The position numbers and the translations under genes were made by a program. The notes under the pieces are model-generated. The model was not told the DNA's origin and did not search any database. It saw only the letters and a program-made list of their open reading frames with translations. Positions 5,965 to 9,687 of a stretch of 9,687 bases of DNA are shown piece after piece. The DNA is from Acidobacteriota bacterium (GTDB lineage Bacteria; Acidobacteriota; Terriglobia; Terriglobales; Acidobacteriaceae). The stretch covers positions 1-9,687 of the forward strand of contig JAEKKE010000319.1 in NCBI GenBank assembly GCA_019510535.1, written 5' to 3'. The first letter of the stretch is position 1. Each line of letters begins with the position of its first letter.

Positions 5965-8661
5965 TTACTCGACTCTCAACGCATCGACGGGGTTGACGGT
6001 GGCCACGCGCGAGGCCGGCAGAAAACTTGCCAGCGCTGCTGCTAGAACGAGGATCAGCGGCACGGCCACGAAGCTTAATGGGTCAAGAGGGCTGATGCCA
6101 AACAACAGCGTTCTCATTAACCGTGCGACCGCCACCGCGGCTCCGAGGCCGATGAGGACTCCGACTCCGGTGAGCACCAAGGCCGGACGGACGAACATCC
6201 AGCGGAGCTCGTTCTTCCGCGCGCCGAGCGCAAGTCGGATACCGATCTCACGGGTGCGCTGTGAGACGGCGTAGGAGATGACGCCGTAGATGCCGATGAT
6301 GCCGAGCGCAAGCGCCATGGCTGCGGCGATTCCCAACATTACAAGTGTGAACGAGGTGCGAGCCAGGGATTTGCCGTAGATCTCCTGCATGGTCTGCACG
6401 GATGCAAGGGGCAGGCTCGCATTGACCGACGACACGGCTTGCTGCATTTCACTCTGCAGGCTGGCGGTTCCGGCACGGTTGGTGTGGATGGCAAAGGTGA
6501 TGAAGCGCGAGGGCATGATCATCGGCTGCGGATTGTATGGGTTCCTGAGCATTGCCGGCCAGTAGACGGTTGCGGGGGCCTTTTCGTCCAGGCCCAGGGT
6601 ATGCACATCTTCGGCGACGCCGATCACCTCCTGCCACGGCATGCTGGAAAACTCGCGTACCTGTTTGCCGATCGCTCCTTGCGCGGAACCCCATGATTCG
6701 CGGGCGAGGTTTTCAGAGATGATGACGGTGGGTCGCAGACTGTAGATGTCAGACCAGGTGAAGTCACGCCCGGCGACGAGACGCGTGCCCATGGCATGGA
6801 AGAAGCCGGGTGAGATGTAGTTGAAGAAGCGGATTGGAGGCTCGGTCGCTCCGTAGTCCTTTCCTTTCAAGTAGAGGGTGTCCCAGTTGGGCTGGTTGCC
6901 GTCCATGGGTACAGCGCCGGCAAAGCCGACAGAGGTGACGCCGGGAATACCGGCAAGCTTGTCGGTGATGTCGTTCTCGGTGCGAGTGACCATTGCGGAA
7001 TCACTAATGAGCTGATCGGGAATCCACATGCTGACTGTCTGAATATGCGGCGCGTCGGAGAAGCCAGGATCGACATTGTGCAACGCGGCAAAGGTGCGAA
7101 CCATGAGCAGAGCGCACACCAGCAGCACGAGGGCCATTGCCACCTGAGTGATGACCAGCACGTTGCGCGCGCGATGGCGTTCGCGACTGATGCTGGTGGT
7201 GCGCACCGAGCCGTCGAGCAGTGTTGATCTCCGACGGAAGGCGTATTTCCATGTAGGGAGCGAGCCGAAGAGGAGTCCTGAGAACAGCGAAATCGCAAAG
7301 GTAAACGCGACGGAACGTGCGTCGAGAGATATTTCGCTGAGGCGCGGCAGATTCGCCGGACCGATGGAGACGAGCAGGCGCAGGGCCGCAGCGGCGACGC
7401 CAACGCCGAGCACACCGCCGATCAGGCCGAGCACGACGCTTTCCAGCAGCAGCTCGCGGGCAATGCGTGCGCGTCCGGCGCCGAGTGCGGCTCGTATCGA
7501 GATCTCCTGATGGCGAGACTCGGCGCGTACCAGCAACAGGTTGGCGACGTTCATGCACACGATCAGCATGACGACCCCGATGGTGGCCATCACGACCCAC
7601 AGCACGTTGCCCACATCGCCGATAACCTGGCGCTTCAGTGGAGTGAAGTTCGGCGAAATCTTCCACTTCTCGTACCAATGAGGATTGGTGCCGGGACCGT
7701 TGGACCACGAATCCATCCATAAGGGAAGAAGGCGGGCGATATCGGCATTGGCCTGGCCTAAGGAGACTCCCGGTTTGAGCCGGCCGATGCCGTTGCAGCA
7801 GAAGGGCGCGAGTTTGAGCTGGCTGCGGTCGAGCGCGAATGGGACCAGGAGATCGAAGTCCCGGTCGACCATGCGGAAGCCGCGCGGCATGACGCCGACG
7901 ATGGTTCTGGTCTGAGCATCAACCTGGATGGCGCGACCGATGACGCCGCGGTCTCCGCCAAAGCGGCGTTGCCAGTATCCGTAGCTCAGCATGGCGGTTT
8001 TGGAGCCGTGGGGATCCTGATCCGCAGCTGAAAACCAGCGGCCCAGCAGAGGTGGGACTTCCAGCGTCTGGAGCACGCCGTCGCTAACCTGATCTGCCTG
8101 CACCCACTCGGGTTGTTCAACGCCGGTGATGTTGGCCGTGCTGGAAGACCACAAGCCGATCGACTGAAAGGTGCGGTTGTGCTCGGCGAAGGTCAGGTAC
8201 ATGGATGGAGAGACTGCCAGTCCGCTGTTGAAACTGGCGAGCCCGCCTGCGCCCGGTGCATCAAGACGCAGCGCGATTAGCCGGTTGGAGTCCGGATAGG
8301 GAAGCGGCTTGAGCAGCACGCTGTTGATGACGCTGAAGACCGCGGTGTTGGCGCCGATGCCGATGGCGAGCGTCAGAAGAACGGTCGCCGCAAAGCCCGG
8401 AGCTCTTCGCAGGCGCCGCAGCGTGAGCTTGAGATCGGCAAGGATGGATTCGAGCGTCGACCATTGCCAGACTCCGCGGCTGCGTTCTTCGAGAAGAGTC
8501 ACGTTTCCGAAGGCGCGGAGAGCCGCTTGCCGCGCTGCAGGCCGCGAGAGATTTTCGAGACGCATGATCTGCTCGATCTTCTCTTCGATGTGCTCGTGGA
8601 TCTCTTCGGAGAGTTCGTCGTAGAGTCGCCGACGGCGGAAGATTCGCTCGAACCAGCTCAT
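5965..8661 (-). CDS. ADOP-family permease (acidobacterial MacB/FtsX-like orphan ABC permease)
   Basis: An 898-residue inner-membrane protein with the ADOP layout. Residues 1-~65 are the soluble charged N-terminus typical of this family (MSWFERIFRRRRLYDELSEE, then RAFGN). The first membrane helix is at ~90-112 (GFAATVLLTLAIGIGANTAV). A large periplasmic MacB-like domain covers ~120-345. The first FtsX unit has three helices between ~352 and 473, with ESRHQEISIRAALGAGRARI at 381-400. A second helix/periplasmic half starts near 500, and the second FtsX unit is at ~770-885, with SQRTREIGIRLALGARKNEL at 800-819. The duplicated EIxIRxALGA coupling motifs are diagnostic. No ATPase gene is nearby, as is usual for these orphans; it may borrow a MacB-type ATPase. 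ATG 8661 has AGGAG six bases upstream, overlapping the PadR stop region, so translation is probably coupled. Substrate unknown; export of a drug-like or envelope compound is a family-level guess. Confidence 0.95.
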   Translation of the reverse strand: MSWFERIFRRRRLYDELSEEIHEHIEEKIEQIMRLENLSRPAARQAALRAFGNVTLLEERSRGVWQWSTLESILADLKLTLRRLRRAPGFAATVLLTLAIGIGANTAVFSVINSVLLKPLPYPDSNRLIALRLDAPGAGGLASFNSGLAVSPSMYLTFAEHNRTFQSIGLWSSSTANITGVEQPEWVQADQVSDGVLQTLEVPPLLGRWFSAADQDPHGSKTAMLSYGYWQRRFGGDRGVIGRAIQVDAQTRTIVGVMPRGFRMVDRDFDLLVPFALDRSQLKLAPFCCNGIGRLKPGVSLGQANADIARLLPLWMDSWSNGPGTNPHWYEKWKISPNFTPLKRQVIGDVGNVLWVVMATIGVVMLIVCMNVANLLLVRAESRHQEISIRAALGAGRARIARELLLESVVLGLIGGVLGVGVAAAALRLLVSIGPANLPRLSEISLDARSVAFTFAISLFSGLLFGSLPTWKYAFRRRSTLLDGSVRTTSISRERHRARNVLVITQVAMALVLLVCALLMVRTFAALHNVDPGFSDAPHIQTVSMWIPDQLISDSAMVTRTENDITDKLAGIPGVTSVGFAGAVPMDGNQPNWDTLYLKGKDYGATEPPIRFFNYISPGFFHAMGTRLVAGRDFTWSDIYSLRPTVIISENLARESWGSAQGAIGKQVREFSSMPWQEVIGVAEDVHTLGLDEKAPATVYWPAMLRNPYNPQPMIMPSRFITFAIHTNRAGTASLQSEMQQAVSSVNASLPLASVQTMQEIYGKSLARTSFTLVMLGIAAAMALALGIIGIYGVISYAVSQRTREIGIRLALGARKNELRWMFVRPALVLTGVGVLIGLGAAVAVARLMRTLLFGISPLDPLSFVAVPLILVLAAALASFLPASRVATVNPVDALRVE

Positions 8662-8670
8662 CGCAGTCTC

Positions 8671-9033
8671 CTAGGAAGTGGCGTTGCGCTTCTGGGGGCC
8701 GAGGACCATCTGGATGCCTTCCAGCATGCGGTCGAAGCTGGAGATCTCGCGCTCCAGGTGAAGCAAACCGTTCTTGGTGATCTGGTAGACGCGCACGCGA
8801 CGGTTGGTTGAAGGCGATACGGTCCACTCCGCCTTGACGAGCTTACCTTTGAGCAGGCGCTGCAGGGCGGGATACAGCGAGCCCTCTTCCACCTGAAGCA
8901 GGTTGTTGGAACGCTGCTGGATGTGCTGCACCAGAGCGTATCCGTGCGCGGGTTGGCGGCGGAGAGATTCCAGGATCATCATCTCCAACGCGCCGGGAAA
9001 GAGATCGCGGGATTCGTTCTTGCTGTTTTCCAT
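8671..9033 (-). CDS. PadR-family transcriptional regulator
   Basis: A 120-residue winged-helix repressor of the short PadR-s2 type. Family blocks in order: FPGALEMMILESL (12-24), HGYALVQHIQQRS (30-42), VEEGSLYPALQRL (48-60) with the recognition helix, and the wing NRRVRVYQITKNG (77-89). One C-terminal dimer helix follows (LHLEREISSFDRMLEGI). The gene lies nine bases upstream of the ADOP permease gene on the same strand, the standard PadR-ADOP operon of Acidobacteriota, and it presumably represses that operon until a ligand releases it. ATG 9033 has only AAGG four bases upstream, a weak site, which would keep regulator level low. A palindrome over its own promoter (9043-9058) fits autorepression. 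The ligand is unknown. Confidence 0.94.
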   Translation of the reverse strand: MENSKNESRDLFPGALEMMILESLRRQPAHGYALVQHIQQRSNNLLQVEEGSLYPALQRLLKGKLVKAEWTVSPSTNRRVRVYQITKNGLLHLEREISSFDRMLEGIQMVLGPQKRNATS

Positions 9034-9042
9034 AAGGCCTTA

Positions 9043-9084
9043 TCTAAACATGCCTAGAGTAAAACAGTAATGAGGGGGCGTCAA
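9043..9084 (-). promoter_or_regulatory. PadR-ADOP promoter with overlapping palindromic operator
   Basis: On the minus strand TTGACG (9079-9084) and TACTCT (9056-9061) are separated by exactly 17 bp and lie just upstream of the PadR start. The palindrome TCTANNCATGNNTAGA (9043-9058) overlaps the -10 and the expected transcription start, the right place for a repressor. PadR sites are typically short inverted repeats of this kind. The leader would be short (about 15 bases). Promoter and operator are both inferred from pattern and position. Confidence 0.55.
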
Positions 9085-9123
9085 ATGGAAGGAATTCGCC
9101 AATGGGATTTGCCTTTCAGTTGG

Positions 9124-9275
9124 GTGGGAGCAGCGGGCTTCAGCCCGCTGATAAAGGCGTGAAAGTAAATGGGCTTTAGCCCTGGGCCTTCTCTGTCTAG
9201 TAGGAAAAGGCCCAGGGCTAAAGCCCATTTCTATATTGATCCGATAGACCGAGGGCTGAAGCCCTCGGCTCCCGC
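9124..9275. repeat. Folded dispersed repeat, copy 2 (well preserved)
   Basis: The ends are GTGGGAGC (9124-9131) and GCTCCCGC (9268-9275), an inverted repeat with one wobble. Inside are hairpin AGCGGGC/GCCCGCT (9132-9149), a perfect 24-bp stem (9167-9190 with 9207-9230, 16-base loop) and hairpin CGAGGGC/GCCCTCG (9250-9267). The 12-mer GGGCTNNAGCCC occurs four times (9135, 9171, 9215, 9253) with centres TC, TT, AA, GA; the outer pair and the inner pair are reverse complements of each other. The whole can fold as a cloverleaf-like cruciform. It has no ORF and lies in the divergent gap between PadR and the secreted-protein gene. Confidence 0.9.
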
Positions 9276-9293
9276 CCGGTCGCGCCTTGCAAT

Positions 9294-9376
9294 GGAAGTG
9301 CCGGCACAGGGTCGAATCCGTGCCCTGTAGGCAACTCCTGCAGGGTAGCCACCCATCTTAGGGGGCGTTTGGCTTC
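9294..9376 (+). promoter_or_regulatory. Possible structured 5' leader (riboswitch-like, class unknown)
   Basis: Three adjoining stems can be drawn: GGCAC/GTGCC (9303-9307 with 9320-9324, extended by GG/CC around a bulged A, loop GTCGAAT), CTGTAGG/CCTGCAG (9325-9331 with 9337-9343, loop CAACT), and AGCC/GGCT (9347-9350 with 9371-9374) enclosing CCC/GGG. A closing GAAG/CTTC pair (9295-9298 with 9373-9376) competes with the last of these. The set sits 50 bases before the secreted-protein start on its strand. It does not match the GEMM c-di-GMP, cobalamin, TPP, glycine or fluoride consensus as I remember them. It may be an unassigned cis-RNA or chance folding of GC-rich sequence. Confidence 0.3.
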
Positions 9377-9426
9377 TCCCTTTTGAACGACCTGAAACAC
9401 GCACGCTGACACACAAAAGAAGCGTC

Positions 9427-9687
9427 ATGAAAATCTCCTCCAGCATCCGCCGTCTGATAGACGCGTTTTGTCTGTTCTTCCTGGCCATTGCCGCACAAGC
9501 CTTTGCCACAGTCACTGTGAGCAGCCCTGCGAATAACACCACGACTTCCAGCACGAGCGTCCAGTATGTCGCCAGCGGTTCGTCTTCAACCTGCTCGGCA
9601 GGCGTCTCCGCCATGGGCATCTATGTGGACAATGCTCTCGTCTACCAGGTTGCCGGCAACACCATCAACCAGGCCATCACCTTACAG
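9427..9687 (+). CDS. Secreted Ig-like domain protein, N-terminal part (runs off window)
   Basis: The first 87 codons are visible, with no stop before the edge. Residues 1-27 form a Sec signal peptide: basic start (MKISSSIRR), hydrophobic core (FCLFFLAIAAQAFA) and an AFA cleavage motif before TVTVS. The mature start (VTVSSPANN, then SVQYVASG, then CSAGVSAMGIYVDNALVYQV) follows the bacterial Ig-like pattern seen in many exported acidobacterial proteins, whose strands read VxVSSPANN and MGIYVDN. The lone cysteine at CSAG is usual in that group and may pair with a later one. The start ATG 9427 has only a weak GAAG upstream but is fixed by the signal peptide. The function is probably cell-surface or adhesion-like; the missing C-terminus would decide. 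It is divergent from PadR, with the folded repeat and a possible structured leader between. Confidence 0.8.
   Translation, partial: MKISSSIRRLIDAFCLFFLAIAAQAFATVTVSSPANNTTTSSTSVQYVASGSSSTCSAGVSAMGIYVDNALVYQVAGNTINQAITLQ

Noticed and set aside
5840..6274. 144-codon plus-strand frame starting in the 5836-5870 hairpin
   Set aside because: Most of it is antisense to the ADOP permease C-terminus, and the residues are low-complexity (Thr/Arg/Ala). There is no ribosome site.
9303..9324. tRNA T-arm-like string GGTCGAATCC
   Set aside because: It recalls a T-loop, but no acceptor stem, D-arm or anticodon arm can be placed upstream at tRNA distance. The region upstream is the folded repeat.
1146..9361. 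13-bp inverted match CTAAGATGGGTGG (1146-1158) and CCACCCATCTTAG (9349-9361)
   Set aside because: About one 13-bp match is expected by chance in a window this size, and part of it is the repeat terminus. The neighbouring CGTGCC-TGTAGGC similarity is also within chance.
9231..9620. 129-codon minus-strand frame overlapping the secreted-protein start
   Set aside because: It is antisense to the signal peptide and Ig-like start, which have clear protein features on the plus strand.

Overview
The window most likely comes from an acidobacterium of the class Terriglobia (Edaphobacter/Granulicella/Terriglobus-like). The reasons are a PadR regulator coupled to a very large orphan MacB-like permease (ADOP family, a hallmark expansion in Acidobacteriota), a secreted Ig-like protein of a type common in that phylum, a kinase-SPOR membrane protein at the left edge, and long structured GGGCTNNAGCCC-type dispersed repeats. 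This assignment comes from family knowledge, not a database search.

Layout from left to right. (1) Positions 3-1019 hold the C-terminal part of a kinase-like protein with one membrane segment and a SPOR-like end. (2) A 153-bp folded repeat lies at 1155-1307. (3) An intact AraC-family regulator (minus strand, TTG start) is divergent from a short oxidoreductase cluster. That cluster holds an SDR gene broken by an internal deletion plus frameshift, an intact NAD(P)-binding F420-reductase-like protein, and a SnoaL/NTF2-like gene cut to about one third of normal length. (4) Next comes an apparently healthy two-gene unit: an NmrA/QorB-like NAD(P)-binding reductase followed by a MarR regulator, preceded by two copies of a GCATATGCTC operator-like site 30 bp apart. 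(5) A perfect 14-bp hairpin lies in the convergent gap. (6) The PadR-ADOP permease pair is on the minus strand, with a palindrome over the PadR promoter. (7) A second copy of the folded repeat lies at 9124-9275. (8) A possibly structured leader precedes the beginning of a secreted Ig-like protein that runs off the window.

The middle of the window (about 1.3-5.7 kb) reads as accessory redox/electrophile-response genes, each group with its own local regulator (AraC, MarR). The AraC-controlled group is decaying: its regulator and middle gene are intact, but the two outer enzymes are broken. The MarR group looks functional, and its regulator has a cysteine placed like the sensing cysteine of OhrR. 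The two dispersed repeats lie in the same orientation and bracket 7.8 kb holding all these genes.

I see no rRNA, tRNA, CRISPR array, transposase or phage gene. No clearly new multi-gene system is evident. The best leads are the folded repeat family, the MarR operator pair, the decaying SDR cluster and the unassigned leader before the secreted protein.
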